Origin: Balanoglossus misakiensis
Lineage: Eukaryota > Hemichordata
Assembly (NCBI GenBank): GCA_040954595.2
Contig: CM082583.2
Span: 12,090,001-12,154,000, forward strand
Direction: 5' to 3'
Length of the DNA: 64,000 nt
Shown one piece after another: positions 44,379 to 61,769 of the stretch. The position numbers and the translations under genes are program-made. Every line of letters begins with the position of its first letter. The first letter of the stretch is position 1. Under the pieces are notes generated by a model that searched no databases, was not told the DNA's origin, and saw nothing but the letters and a program-made list of their open reading frames with translations.

Positions 44379-47300
44379 CTATGACCCATGGTTTTTATCC
44401 AAAAACCACCAAATTTTGAAATTTCGCGAAGTCGAAAAATTGACATTTCTGATGATTTTCATGAGCTATAACCCATGGTTTTTATCCAAAAACCACCAAA
44501 TTTTGAAATTTCGCGAAGTCGAAAAATTGACATTTCTGGATGATTTTCATGAGCTATAAACCCATGGTTTTTATCCAAAAACCACCAAATTTTGAAATTT
44601 CGCGAAGTCGAAAAATTGACATTTCTGGATGATTTTCATGAGCTATGACCCATGGTTTTTATCCAAAACCACCAAATTTGAAATTTCGCGAAGTCGAAAA
44701 ATTGACATTTCTGGATGATTTTCATGAGCTATAACCCATGGTTTTTTATCCAAAAACCACCAATTTTGAAATTTCGCGAAGTCGAAAATTGACATTTCTG
44801 GATGATTTTCATGAGCTATAACCCATGGTTTTTATCCAAAAACCACCAAATTTTGAAATTTCGCGAAGTCGAAAAATTGACATTTCTGGATGATTTCATG
44901 AGCTATAACCCATGGTTTTTATCCAAAAACCCACCAAATTTTGAAATTTCGCGAAGTCGAAAAATTGACATTTCTGGATGATTTTCATGAGCTATAACCC
45001 ATGGTTTTTATCCAAAAACCACCAAATTTTGAAATTTCGCGAAGTCGAAAAATTGACATTTCTGGATGATTTTCATGAGCTATAACCCATGGTTTTTATC
45101 CAAAAACCACCAAATTTTGAAATTTCGCGAAGTCGAAAAATTGACATTTCTGGATGATTTTCATGAGCTATAACCCATGGTTTTTATCCAAAAACCACCA
45201 AATTTTGAAATTTCGCGAAGTCGAAAAAATTGACATTTCTGGATGATTTTCATGAGCTATAACCCATGGTTTTTATCCAAAAACCACCAAAATTTTGAAA
45301 TTTCGCGAAGTCGAAAAATTGACATTTCTGGATGATTTTCATGAGCTATAACCCATGGTTTTTATCCAAAAACCACCAAATTTTGAAATTTCGCGAAGTC
45401 GAAAAATTGACATTTCTGGATGATTTTCATGAGCTATAACCCATGGGTTTTATCCAAAAACCACCAAATTTTGAAATTTCGCGAAGTCGAAAAATTGACA
45501 TTTCTGGATGATTTTCATGAGCTATAACCCATGGTTTTTATCCAAAAACCACCAAATTTTGAAATTTCGCGAAGTCGAAAAATTGACATTTCTGGATGAT
45601 TTTCATGAGCTATAACCCATGGTTTTTTATCCAAAAACCACCAAATTTTGAAATTTCGCGAAGTCGAAAAATTGACAATTTCTGGATGATTTTCATGAGC
45701 TATACCCATGGTTTTTATCCAAAAACCACCAAATTTTGAAATTTCGCGAAGTCGAAAAATTGACATTTCTGGATGATTTTCATGAGCTATAACCCATGGT
45801 TTTTATCCAAAAACCACCAAATTTGAAATTTCGCGAAGTCGAAAAATTGACATTTCTGGATGATTTTCATGAGTTATAACCCATGGTTTTTATCCAAAAA
45901 CCACCAAATTTTGAAATTTCGCGAAGTCGAAAAATTGACATTTCTGGATGATTTTCATGAGCTATAACCCATGGTTTTTATCCAAAAACCACCAAATTTT
46001 GAAATTTCGCGAAGTCGAAAAATTGACATTTCTGGATGATTTTCATGAGCTATAACCCATGGTTTTTATCCAAAAACCACCAAATTTTGAAATTTCGCGA
46101 AGTCGAAAAATTGACATTTCTGGATGATTTTCATGAGCTATAACCCATGGTTTTTATCCAAAAACCACCAAATTTTGAAATTTCGCGAAGTCGAAAAATT
46201 GACATTTCTGGATGATTTTCATGAGCTATAACCCATGGTTTTTATCCAAAAACCACCAAATTTTGAAATTTCGCGAAGTCGAAAAATTGACATTTCTGGA
46301 TGATTTTCATGAGCTATAACCCATGGTTTTTATCCAAAAACCACCAAATTTTGAAATTTCGCGAAGTCGAAAAATTGACATTTCTGGATGATTTTCATGA
46401 GCTATAACCCATGGTTTTTATCCAAAAACCACCAAATTTTGAAATTTCGCGAAGTCGAAAAATTGACATTTCTGGATGATTTTCATGAGCTATAACCCAT
46501 GGTTTTTATCCAAAAACCACCAAATTTTGAAATTTCGCGAAGTCGAAAAATTGACATTTCTGGATGATTTTCATGAGCTATAACCCATGGTTTTTATCCA
46601 AAAACCACCAAATTTTGAAATTTCGCGAAGTCGAAAAATTGACATTTCTGGATGATTTTCATGAGCTATAACCCATGGTTTTTATCCAAAAACCACCAAA
46701 TTTTGAAATTTCGCGAAGTCGAAAAATTGACATTTCTGGATGATTTTCATGAGCTATAACCCATGGTTTTTATCCAAAAACCACCAAATTTTGAAATTTC
46801 GCGAAGTCGAAAAATTGACATTTCTGGATGATTTTCATGAGCTATAACCCATGGTTTTTATCCAAAAACCACCAAATTTTGAAATTTCGCGAAGTCGAAA
46901 AATTGACATTTCTGGATGATTTTCATGAGCTATAACCCATGGTTTTTATCCAAAAACCACCAAATTTTGAAATTTCGCGAAGTCGAAAAATTGACATTTC
47001 TGGATGATTTTCATGAGCTATAACCCATGGTTTTTATCCAAAAACCACCAAATTTTGAAATTTCGCGAAGTCGAAAAATTGACATTTCTGGATGATTTTC
47101 ATGAGCTATAACCCATGGTTTTTATCCAAAAACCACCAAATTTTGAAATTTCGCGAAGTCGAAAAATTGACATTTCTGGATGATTTTCATGAGCTATAAC
47201 CCATGGTTTTTATCCAAAAACCACCAAATTTTGAAATTTCGCGAAGTCGAAAAATTGACATTTCTGGATGATTTTCATGAGCTATAACCCATGGTTTTTA

Positions 47301-49121
47301 TCCAAAAACCACCAAATTTTGAAATTTCGCGAAGTCGAAAAATTGACATTTCTGGATGATTTTCATGAGCTATAACCCATGGTTTTTATCCAAAAACCAC
47401 CAAATTTTGAAATTTCGCGAAGTCGAAAAATTGACATTTCTGGATGATTTTCATGAGCTATAACCCATGGTTTTTATCCAAAAACCACCAAATTTTGAAA
47501 TTTCGCGAAGTCGAAAAATTGACATTTCTGGATGATTTTCATGAGCTATAACCCATGGTTTTTATCCAAAAACCACCAAATTTTGAAATTTCGCGAAGTC
47601 GAAAAATTGACATTTCTGGATGATTTTCATGAGCTATAACCCATGGTTTTTATCCAAAAACCACCAAATTTTGAAATTTCGCGAAGTCGAAAAATTGACA
47701 TTTCTGGATGATTTTCATGAGCTATAACCCATGGTTTTTATCCAAAAACCACCAAATTTTGAAATTTCGCGAAGTCGAAAAATTGACATTTCTGGATGAT
47801 TTTCATGAGCTATAACCCATGGTTTTTATCCAAAAACCACCAAATTTTGAAATTTCGCGAAGTCGAAAAATTGACATTTCTGGATGATTTTCATGAGCTA
47901 TAACCCATGGTTTTTATCCAAAAACCACCAAATTTTGAAATTTCGCGAAGTCGAAAAATTGACATTTCTGGATGATTTTCATGAGCTATAACCCATGGTT
48001 TTTATCCAAAAACCACCAAATTTTGAAATTTCGCGAAGTCGAAAAATTGACATTTCTGGATGATTTTCATGAGCTATAACCCATGGTTTTTATCCAAAAA
48101 CCACCAAATTTTGAAATTTCGCGAAGTCGAAAAATTGACATTTCTGGATGATTTTCATGAGCTATAACCCATGGTTTTTATCCAAAAACCACCAAATTTT
48201 GAAATTTCGCGAAGTCGAAAAATTGACATTTCTGGATGATTTTCATGAGCTATAACCCATGGTTTTTATCCAAAAACCACCAAATTTTGAAATTTCGCGA
48301 AGTCGAAAAATTGACATTTCTGGATGATTTTCATGAGCTATAACCCATGGTTTTTATCCAAAAACCACCAAATTTTGAAATTTCGCGAAGTCGAAAAATT
48401 GACATTTCTGGATGATTTTCATGAGCTATAACCCATGGTTTTTATCCAAAAACCACCAAATTTTGAAATTTCGCGAAGTCGAAAAATTGACATTTCTGGA
48501 TGATTTTCATGAGCTATAACCCATGGTTTTTATCCAAAAACCACCAAATTTTGAAATTTCGCGAAGTCGAAAAATTGACATTTCTGGATGATTTTCATGA
48601 GCTATAACCCATGGTTTTTATCCAAAAACCACCAAATTTTGAAATTTCGCGAAGTCGAAAAATTGACATTTCTGGATGATTTTCATGAGCTATAACCCAT
48701 GGTTTTTATCCAAAAACCACCAAATTTTGAAATTTCGCGAAGTCGAAAAATTGACATTTCTGGATGATTTTCATGAGCTATAACCCATGGTTTTTATCCA
48801 AAAACCACCAAATTTTGAAATTTCGCGAAGTCGAAAAATTGACATTTCTGGATGATTTTCATGAGCTATAACCCATGGTTTTTATCCAAAAACCACCAAA
48901 TTTTGAAATTTCGCGAAGTCGAAAAATTGACATTTCTGGATGATTTTCATGAGCTATAACCCATGGTTTTTATCCAAAAACCACCAAATTTTGAAATTTC
49001 GCGAAGTCGAAAAATTGACATTTCTGGATGATTTTCATGAGCTATAACCCATGGTTTTTATCCAAAAACCACCAAATTTTGAAATTTCGCGAAGTCGAAA
49101 AATTGACATTTCTGGATGATT
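44379..49121 (-). repeat. 88-bp satellite array, about 54 copies, opposite orientation to the main array
   Basis: Read on the minus strand the monomer begins CTCATGAAAATCATCCAGAA and contains TTTGGTGGTTTTTGGATAAA before CCATGGGTTATAG. Spacing is 88 bp (the same phase returns after 1320 bp, 15 x 88). It is clearly the same family as the 87-bp array, with a diverged second half. The left 1.5 kb (44379-45900) carries many single-base indels; the rest is almost perfectly uniform. Since 88 is not a multiple of 3, no long open frame survives. Both ends are gaps. Confidence 0.97.
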
Positions 49122-49221
49122 NNNNNNNNNNNNNNNNNNNNNNNNNNNNNNNNNNNNNNNNNNNNNNNNNNNNNNNNNNNNNNNNNNNNNNNNNNNNNNN
49201 NNNNNNNNNNNNNNNNNNNNN
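49122..49221. other. Assembly gap (100 N)
   Basis: Exactly 100 N between the inverted 88-bp array and unique sequence that begins with a remnant of the satellite in the plus orientation. Confidence 0.99.
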
Positions 49222-49234
49222 GGTTATAGCTCAT
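49222..49234 (+). repeat. Right-hand edge remnant of the satellite
   Basis: GGTTATAGCTCAT is the junction text of the satellite monomer in the orientation of the left (87-bp) array. Unique sequence follows. This marks the true right boundary of the satellite locus. Confidence 0.8.
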
Positions 49235-50553
49235 AGAATGGAAATGCTATTCACTACGCCAATAGGATACACGGGGCAATTTCCGTCCTCAATTTGGCTG
49301 ACATAAAGGCAGCAATTTTGTGTTCATGTTCTGATTTGCTGATCACATTGCTTTGTGGACTAAAGGCCCCAGTTTTAGATGCGAAAGGTATAGGATTATA
49401 AGCAACTGAATGAAACTCCTCCGAGCCTCTCTGTGCGAATGGTTAACTGTACGAAATACGATGTGAAAGGGTGGTTGTCCTTATTTTGAATATCTGAACA
49501 CAAAGGAGATTGACGTGCCCACATGAATACTGTAACGCTTGTTGCCTTGATCCGTGTGGCCTTGGTGGCTTGCTCGCACTTTTGGCCGCGAAAGACGAGT
49601 AGCAGTTGTCCTACTTTGGTGATCTAAAAATAGCGCGTCACCGCGACGACCTGCCCGCCTCTACTACCCTATCGCCAGCATTATTGATCTTAGATTTAAT
49701 ACCGGGACGAGTCAACACGGCAGTGTGGGCACGGGTTCCAGCGTTTCCATGGCGACTGTTTAACTAATGAAATTTGTCGACAAATTGCGAGAATAGTCGG
49801 GGGGATTGCTTGTAAACGTCGTAGCAACGCCACCAAAACATGACCTGCGCTGGGATAACTTGCTTTATGATGGTGGCGGCGAGTCAATTAACTTGCTCGA
49901 ATTAGTCTGCAGAAAAATTTAATGTGTTAGTTCGTGGGGGAAAACACGACTGTGGAAAGATGGCGATAATATTCCACGTTAAATCAGATTTAATTTAAGC
50001 GCCTAATTAGCCACCGACTCAAACCCAAAAATCAATACAAATTATTTAACTTGGCTCCTTAAGGATGAAATTAAATATAGCCTGATGACGTAACAGTCGA
50101 TGATTCAAATACCTGTCGTGTATCATTTGCAGACTAGTCGCACGTCTTATTACTCTTTCAAAGTGTAATGACTCGCACCGATTAAAAGCACTCGTTGAAA
50201 TGCCCCTAGTGATTTATATCGGAGCGAAGCAAACAGGTTGGAATTAGTTTGGAAACGTCACGTGATTAAGGAACTCAAATATGTGTGACGTACCACACAT
50301 GTGGTACTCTAAAATGTCCTGGTGTCCAGTAGCCCGGGGTGTGTGAACAGGAAGAATGCACATTTTTGCCGGTCAATGGCTGTTGCGTTTTTGAAGGAAT
50401 CTTTTCCGTTGCTAGCCTTTGCTCTTGTGTCGGCGTCACCAAATGCTTCCGGCCGCTGTAAAATGGTGAACTAACGTTCAATTGTGCCCCATGCAATCAA
50501 ACCACTGACTGTTGTAATAACACCACGCGTTTTGTATTTTTCTTTTGTTCGCA
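49235..50553. other. Upstream region of the 50.9-kb gene, no gene seen
   Basis: No coding family recognised. A polypyrimidine tract with TTCGCAG at 50547-50553 is a plausible 3' splice site for a 5' UTR exon that would run from 50554 into the coding sequence at 50935. A short upstream ATG frame (50561, about 19 codons) would then lie in the 5' UTR. Confidence 0.4.
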
Positions 50554-50934
50554 GGTTACAATGGAGACATCGCCTGGCCGTGTAGTTCGGGGCGAATTAC
50601 ACTGGAAACATATCGGATAATGACGACCCAAGACGGGCTATTTGATTTGCGCAACACGAAGATAAATCGCTTTATTTCGGTTTAGAAGTCTAACGCCCCG
50701 GAGGTAGTCAGGATTTCAACGTCTGAATCTGAAACGGCCGCTGGATTGAGGATTAACCTTGTTTAAAATAATCGGCGAACTATATGATAAGTCTCGACTA
50801 CAATTCCGCGTGGGGAAATTGGACAATGAACAGTAGCTGATATCCCCCAGCGATTTTGTATAAACGTCTTTATTATTTATTACAACCAACTCGTAAAATA
50901 TCCAAGAGAGGCTTATCTACGACTCCACTCCAAA

Positions 50935-52272
50935 ATGGCCGAAGTTAAGCTGACTAAAAAGGCGCTACAGGGGTCGATGCTGGCTTACACAGATCGCATG
51001 CGCGAACTTTCCCAGAAGAAAGCCATTAAGAATATCCCATCGGTCCTCACGCCAAAACTGGTCGCAGACGACGCCTTCCAGGTCAGTTTTTCCCTAGGAG
51101 GCGCCAAAATGGTGACCAAGTCAGAGGAGCTACCGCAAACCGAAGAGCAGAGCCTGACCATTGAACCGCTCTATCGGTCCGAAATCAAAACGCGAAAGCA
51201 GGCGTCGGCAAAATCGCGCCGGAAGGGGTCGTTCTTGCCAAATATCCACCAAGGACACAACTCAACAAGTTACCAAAGGTCCCACGCCTATAATATGTCC
51301 GACATGTACAGTACGATAAAATCAACCGGGTACAGCATTGGGACTTCCAGTTCCCAGGTGGAGATCGTCGATATTCTGCCCTATCCAGATTTCAGTACGG
51401 ACTCCTACTCCTCCTCGTTAACGACGTCCAAGCCCATCTCTTCCCAGAACAAGCCCATGGTTAGAAATCGGGGCATGCACAAAAAGAACTTTTACGCGCG
51501 AAAGAAACGTCCACCAACTCCTCCCAAGTCGAAGTCCAAACCCAACAAAAGGCCGCGACCGAAGAAGCCGACGAAGGGCAAGCGGCGAGGGGGAAAGAAC
51601 GGAGCCGACGATCCACGAAAATTTCCGATCAAAAAGCAGTTCATCTGGTCGGAGCTCATGGACCAAGAGCTAAAGAGCCACATCCCTCCGCGGGTGCCGG
51701 GCAGCAAGCTGAAGCCGAACTACAGGCGAACGAGCACCGGCGACATTTACATACCCGACGGCCCGATCGAGATCGAACTCGAGCGCCTGGCCACGCTGAA
51801 TATGGACTCGCCGACGGAGAAGCAGCTCAGCGGTGCCTACGCCGAGGAAATCAAAGCCTTGATGGAGAGGAACGCTAAGCGCCGGGCGGAGGCGAAGGCC
51901 GCTAGAAAGAAAGCAAAGAAAAAGGTGAAGTTCGTCTTCCCGCCCGGATACACCGACAGCGAGAGCAGCAGCGACGATGACGACGAGTATACGGACATCG
52001 AATCCGACCCGAACGTTAGCGACAACACGAAAGACGTCGGCGAACGGTCGGAAAACGCGGAGGAAGGCGGCGGCGGCGCGAACGATGACGGATCCCGCCA
52101 ACTTCCCAACGACGATATCACAATTACTTCAGTCCAGGACTCGGTCGCCTCCACGTCCCAGAACGGCGAAGGAGGCCAATCCCCGTCCTCCGTCATAGTG
52201 GAGATCGTCAACCGGGAATCGGAAAAGAAATCATCTCCGCCTCTTCCGTCATTACCACCGGTTAGCAGTTGA
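50935..52272 (+). CDS. Uncharacterised basic protein, 445 aa, intronless, with QGSM-AYT motif
   Basis: Start ATG at 50935 has a good Kozak context (AAAATGG). I do not recognise a family. The N-terminus (residues 6-25) holds T-K-K-A-L-Q-G-S-M-L-A-Y-T-D-R-M-R-E-L, also found in the protein encoded at 56817-59237. A strongly basic, proline-rich block (about 180-225) resembles a nuclear localisation or DNA/RNA-binding region. A charged helix rich in Ala/Lys/Arg (about 290-330) leads into K-V-K-F (330-333), a match to the RVxF protein phosphatase 1 docking motif, followed by an acidic Ser/Asp tract typical of CK2 sites. The C-terminus is low complexity. The coding region is GC-rich compared with its flanks. 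No membrane segment or signal peptide. Confidence 0.75.
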   Translation: MAEVKLTKKALQGSMLAYTDRMRELSQKKAIKNIPSVLTPKLVADDAFQVSFSLGGAKMVTKSEELPQTEEQSLTIEPLYRSEIKTRKQASAKSRRKGSFLPNIHQGHNSTSYQRSHAYNMSDMYSTIKSTGYSIGTSSSQVEIVDILPYPDFSTDSYSSSLTTSKPISSQNKPMVRNRGMHKKNFYARKKRPPTPPKSKSKPNKRPRPKKPTKGKRRGGKNGADDPRKFPIKKQFIWSELMDQELKSHIPPRVPGSKLKPNYRRTSTGDIYIPDGPIEIELERLATLNMDSPTEKQLSGAYAEEIKALMERNAKRRAEAKAARKKAKKKVKFVFPPGYTDSESSSDDDDEYTDIESDPNVSDNTKDVGERSENAEEGGGGANDDGSRQLPNDDITITSVQDSVASTSQNGEGGQSPSSVIVEIVNRESEKKSSPPLPSLPPVSS

Positions 52273-56816
<4,544 letters not shown>

Positions 56817-59237
56817 CTACGAATTACCGCCATCAACAATGATTTCTTGTCGTTGCTGTTGTTTGTTTTTCTTTCCCCTTCTCGGTTTTCTCAGAGGTTT
56901 GTCAGAATCACGGTATATCGCTATCTCTCGGACCTCGACTTGTTCTGTGAAGCGAACTTTCTTACCTAGTCTACCGGCCGACAAATTCGACCCGCTGTCG
57001 TTGAGCCCGGCCAGGTACGATTTCAAGGACGCGTCGTCGGTGAACTCCACGCCCGTGGCGATGGACGGAAGTCCGAGGGCGTGTTCGGTCTTAGCGTCTT
57101 CGCTGCCTGCGGGCTTGGGGCTTTTCGTGTGGGCGTCGGTGGATGGTGGGGGCAGCCCTCGCATGAGCTTACTTTGCCCCCATCTCAGTCTGTCAACCTT
57201 ATCGGTCATGATGTTCCACTGGAAGTGCGTGTTTTCAAAGTCATCGATCTGCTGACCCAACATGGCCTCCGCCGCTTCGATGGCGATGCAACTACGACAC
57301 TTCTCCTTGACGTTGCCATGGACACAGGGTCCTTGATTCTGCCTGTTCATTTTACCTGTTCGCTTCATCGCCTTCTTTTCCTCCATCATCGCCCTTGGAA
57401 TGAAGGAATCGTCCACATATGACGTCACATCCGAGAGGGTAATCTTGCCCCCTGGAAATTTGGAAGGGTTGGAACTCTGTTCCAACTCTACGTTGTATCT
57501 TGACAGAATCTCCTCCGGGGTTACCACTGGTTCGTTTTCCTTACCTCGGAGACCCTTTTCCTCTTTCGTATTTTTCGACTGAGTTGACTGTTTCGCGGCC
57601 ATTTCTTCTTCCGATCGTTTCGCGCTGTTTTCTGGCGACTTCTGTGCAGACGACAGATCGCTGTCGCTGCTCGTGGCGGTGCCTCTGTTCACCTGCAGAG
57701 ACTTGCCGCTGACCTCCTCGTTTTTGAACTCATCGCCGTTGACCTTTTCATGGGCCATCAAACTTTTCAATTTTCGAACAGAAGGGGGGTCGTGGTGGAT
57801 GACCTTATATGATTTGTGGTAGCTCTGCTCGTCAATGTCTAGAGTTTGAGAGGCGTCTTTTATCGGCAGCACTTTCAGTTTGGTGCGGCTTTTGACCGGA
57901 GAGTGCCGCTTCTTTCTCTCGCTGCTGGTTTTCACCGACGTCGGTGTTGATTGGGGCACGACGCCCATCGATCGATTCTTCCTGGCGATGGAAGCGCGGA
58001 CTTTCTTTTTCATTCTTTTCCTCAGTTCCGTCACGTTCCCCTGGCCATGTTCATTCACACTCGATGGGTCTCTTGTTTCTCCGTCACGATCACTCGACTG
58101 GACCCCCTTCGGCATTTTTTTCGAGTGCTTCGCAAAGGCACCTTCGTTAACGACCTTCTTATTGTGCCGATTAAAAGTCCTCACTGATGTATGCAACGGG
58201 TTCTCTAAATTCGATTTCCTTGTTGGCCAAAAGTCCGAATCTGAAAACGAGTCTTCTTCGTTCGCCGAGTCGTCGCCCTGTAAAACGGCACGGTCTGAAC
58301 TGACGAAATGTCCACCACCGGTCTTCTCGTCGTTCAGTGAGTTAGCGATGGAACTTGCATGGTTTGCACACTTATTTGCGAGGGAACACAGGATACATGT
58401 TGAGATTGCACTTTCGGATCCGATGGTGTGTTTGTGGTAGTTTGCGTCCGGGTCTGTCGCCATGGAGACAGGCGACATTGTCGGCGAATCTGGTTCGTTT
58501 TCCACTCTTGGGAGTTGCAGGCTTATTTTCAGAGTCCTGCTCTCCGTGTGTACCCACTCAAACTCGCTCTCTTTCTTCGTCTTCTTCCTTCTGGGAGTCC
58601 TGAGCTGTGATTCGTCCTTCAGAAACACGAGCTTAGTCCTCACCTTCCTGTTCATGTTCGCCTTCTTGTCCGTCGCGTCGTCGGCGTCTTTCCTCATGGC
58701 GTTCGCCAGCAACAAGTGCCCCTCCTGTCCCGGTGACGGCTTGTCGGCACGGCGCACAAAATCAAGACTGAGGCCCGTTGGGTCACTTTGCGACAGTGGA
58801 TTAACGAGTTGCACTTTGTACTCGGTACTCGTCGGCATTTCTCCGTTGACAGACTTCCGATTTAAATGCGTATTCGACTGGAAATATCTACTGGTGAGCG
58901 ACAGCGACTTGGCTGGATCGACCACGGATATCGAAGGCAGGGCCACCAGTTGCCGGTTCATTTGGAATGTCTCCGGGGATTTGTTTCTACCGGGACCGTG
59001 CGCGTGGTACAGGTGCCGGTCTCGCAACAGTTCCTGGGTCCTCCTCGTGTAGGCCATCATAGAACCCTGCATCGCGCGCTTCTGGGTCATCTCGCGATTC
59101 TTGGCCCTGATATGGTGCGTGAAATCGTCAGAGACCTGCTTCAGTATCTCCTTGGCCTGCGGGAGTGTCGCCTCGTCGTCGGCGAAGTGGACACCGGCGA
59201 CGTTGACGTCCCCGGGAGCCATGTCCGGTTCCGTCAT
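56817..59237 (-). CDS. Uncharacterised basic low-complexity protein, 806 aa, intronless, with QGSM-AYT and PP1-docking motifs
   Basis: The ATG complementary to 59235-59237 is preceded by an in-frame stop about 30 bp upstream, which fixes the start. I do not recognise a family. Residues 51-71 (T-Q-K-R-A-M-Q-G-S-M-M-A-Y-T-R-R-T-Q-E-L) match the N-terminus of the 445-aa protein encoded at 50935, so the two are probably distant paralogues. Most of the chain is hydrophilic, Ser/Lys-rich and likely disordered. Two cysteine clusters occur: C-I-L-C-x6-C-x2-H (middle) and C-V-H-G-x5-C-R-S-C (about residue 645-660), which could bind zinc. Near the C-terminus K-K-V-R-F (F763) matches the RVxF phosphatase-1 docking motif, followed by a Lys/Arg/Gln-rich tail resembling a nuclear signal. 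Confidence 0.8.
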   Translation of the reverse strand: MTEPDMAPGDVNVAGVHFADDEATLPQAKEILKQVSDDFTHHIRAKNREMTQKRAMQGSMMAYTRRTQELLRDRHLYHAHGPGRNKSPETFQMNRQLVALPSISVVDPAKSLSLTSRYFQSNTHLNRKSVNGEMPTSTEYKVQLVNPLSQSDPTGLSLDFVRRADKPSPGQEGHLLLANAMRKDADDATDKKANMNRKVRTKLVFLKDESQLRTPRRKKTKKESEFEWVHTESRTLKISLQLPRVENEPDSPTMSPVSMATDPDANYHKHTIGSESAISTCILCSLANKCANHASSIANSLNDEKTGGGHFVSSDRAVLQGDDSANEEDSFSDSDFWPTRKSNLENPLHTSVRTFNRHNKKVVNEGAFAKHSKKMPKGVQSSDRDGETRDPSSVNEHGQGNVTELRKRMKKKVRASIARKNRSMGVVPQSTPTSVKTSSERKKRHSPVKSRTKLKVLPIKDASQTLDIDEQSYHKSYKVIHHDPPSVRKLKSLMAHEKVNGDEFKNEEVSGKSLQVNRGTATSSDSDLSSAQKSPENSAKRSEEEMAAKQSTQSKNTKEEKGLRGKENEPVVTPEEILSRYNVELEQSSNPSKFPGGKITLSDVTSYVDDSFIPRAMMEEKKAMKRTGKMNRQNQGPCVHGNVKEKCRSCIAIEAAEAMLGQQIDDFENTHFQWNIMTDKVDRLRWGQSKLMRGLPPPSTDAHTKSPKPAGSEDAKTEHALGLPSIATGVEFTDDASLKSYLAGLNDSGSNLSAGRLGKKVRFTEQVEVREIAIYRDSDKPLRKPRRGKKNKQQQRQEIIVDGGNS

Positions 59238-61682
59238 GACGAGTAAGGGCCTTTCTCTGGTTTACAGGCCAAGTAGCGAGCTGCGTTCGGCCGACAACAA
59301 ACAACCGACTGGAAACATGTGATGCCCCTTCAGATCGATGATAGCGCTGACATTCCCATAGCTGCAACCTGTCGGTGGGCGAGAGTTGTGTTCGTTGAGT
59401 CTCGGGCGCTATTCAGTAAACCGGCCACCAGCTTGAAGTCTGTGTAAAAAAATCAACAGAAAAAGGGCGTGGTTAGAGCAGAGAATTAGTCAAGATTTCA
59501 TGACCCTTTTCTGAATTCACGATCAAATGTCAGTACAAAAATCTACTTTTTGTACCCAGTGTGGCTCGTAAAGGGAACACCCAAGAAAGTGATTACACAG
59601 AAGTGCCAATAAATTCAGTCCCTGTGCTTTCAATGTCCCTCCTTTACGACCTTCTTCATGGTCCCTTGAGAATTTCGGCATCTTGTACAGAACTGCCGTA
59701 AACATTGGATGAAATCTCAATTAAGGGTACCTTACATCAATGTACCAAGTTTTTTATATTCGCGCTCAATGCAAAGACATTCTGGGTCGACATCAAAAGC
59801 AACAATTAGGTCCCTTCTGGTGACTTTTGACATGACTATTCATTCGACCAGTTGCATACCCTTTTCGCTGACGTTTTTCCGACTCACAGATGACCATGAC
59901 AATGAAGCGTTCTGAAATAAAATCAATTGAACTGCGCAATCACCTGCGCTGGTCACTAACAACTGCGGCAGTGTTTAACGATAACGAGTAAGGTTATCTC
60001 GGGTCATCAAATTAATGGGTCCGACCAACAGTCCATGTGGCACCGTGACAATAACGGAGTTTAACGTGATCCCACTTGAGATAAAACAGTCCATAAAAAC
60101 GGAGAAACGACACAAATAATTGGGTTTCTATCTCTTAAATATGGTGACGTCACTTTGATGGTCAAGTTGCTGCAGTTGGTTCCGACGTGTTTGGTATTTT
60201 GGACATTACGAGAGCCCATACAAGGAGACTGACGTCACGCGACCACCTGTTGATGTGTCGTTCCAAACCAGAAGTAAAATTTTCAGTGACAACAATGGAT
60301 CATGCATGTATTGTCAACGTACTTGGCGGCATTGCGCCTTCAAGAAGCCTTCTTGGGAACAAACATGTCGGTTGTACTGTTGCGAATGCCGCTAGAATCC
60401 CACAGGTAAAGCGACCAGCCGTGTGAACACTCCTGGGTTTCAGTGATCAAAATTCAAACCCGAACGAGACACGGTCTGCTTTCGCCTCAGCGTTGCCAAG
60501 GCGCTTAAGCGACGCCATACAGAAGCAAATCAAGAGAACATATTAAAATGCCCCCGCTTTGTCAGGCTAAACTACAACATTACCGGTCAGCAGCGCCGAA
60601 ATATTCCTGGGAGATCACCACAGCTTGCCCGGAGATCTTCTAAACACCTGTTCAAACCATCCGTTGAATAGAAGAGGTAACGCGGGGGTTTATATCTAAT
60701 AAGCCGTTGGGATGTTCGTCTCAGCCGAGTCACGCAAGGATATGATTAGAATTTGCCACCGTAAGCGTCGTATTTGTGTTAGAATTCTTATTTCATCATG
60801 CTCAAAGACTGCGATTATTAACGCTCAATTGTCACTCACGCACCGCCATGGTCGACCAGATTACGACACAACCGAGACATTATTAATTATGTTTATATTT
60901 AACACGCCCCGCATTGCATCTATCGCGAGGGAATTCCCGACGAAGGGACTGCGAAATTTAAAGTTTTTTCTTCAATTCTGCCTGAGTTTTTGTACCATAT
61001 TTTATTCCTACAGTAATCCGTGTTTGATGGGGAGGGTCTCACTTCATCGATATTCGTGTCAAAGATTACAAGCTGGTAATTAAGACGGCCATCTTGTAAT
61101 TAAAGACGACAGAAATACGCCAAACTCATCGATCGCCATTCTTTCTCGCTTTCTGATTGAAATGGTATTTTTACATTTCCGAACTTGTTCCCGCACAACG
61201 ATTTGATTCGAGTAATCGAAGCGCAGCAAAAGGGCTCGAATTCGACAATTAGAAGTTATCTGCGCTGTTGTAATTTCGTGTTTCATTGAAGAAGCCAAGG
61301 CCAAAAGGTTACGCCATCGGCGGTGAGAAAATCAATCGTTTAAATTATCGCCACTAAATTATTCAAATAGTACATTACCATAGAACATGCACCTGTAAAC
61401 TTTCCAGCTGTGACTTGATGTCCGCATCACTGACCACATCATATCTCATTTTGCTTTGCATGTGTTAGCTTGCCGGGGCAACTAGTCGTTTTTTTTCAGA
61501 GTTGCAAGAAGCGAGCAACATGCATAGTTGCCCGGTATGCATATTGGTCCCCGGTGAAACTGACCACACAACGCTGGAATAACAAAAGCTAAAATTCAGT
61601 TGTTCACTGCATGTTTCTCATATTGGTTTCGAAGAATGCTTACACGTATGAAGGCAGGGTTTGACGCAAGTTCGGTACTCAC
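59238..61682. other. Intergenic region, no gene seen
   Basis: Contains the 5' flank of the minus-strand 806-aa gene. Only short, unrecognised open frames are present. No repeat or RNA gene was identified. Confidence 0.45.
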
Positions 61683-61769
61683 CTTTATATCGCTGTGAGT
61701 GTCTGTCAACAAACTCGGCTCTGTATCCACCGCGTTGTCTTGTTGTTTCATTAGCTGTGTATTGTCCAT
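61683..61769 (-). CDS. Possible first coding exon, weak
   Basis: On the minus strand an ATG (complement of 61767-61769) opens 29 codons beginning MDNTQLMKQQDNAVDTEPSL and ends exactly at a strong donor AAAG|GTGAGT (61681-61682 carry the GT). The frame also extends upstream, to a TTGTTCAG near 61880 that could be an acceptor, so it might be an internal exon. No downstream partner exon was found and the sequence matches no family I know. Confidence 0.22.
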
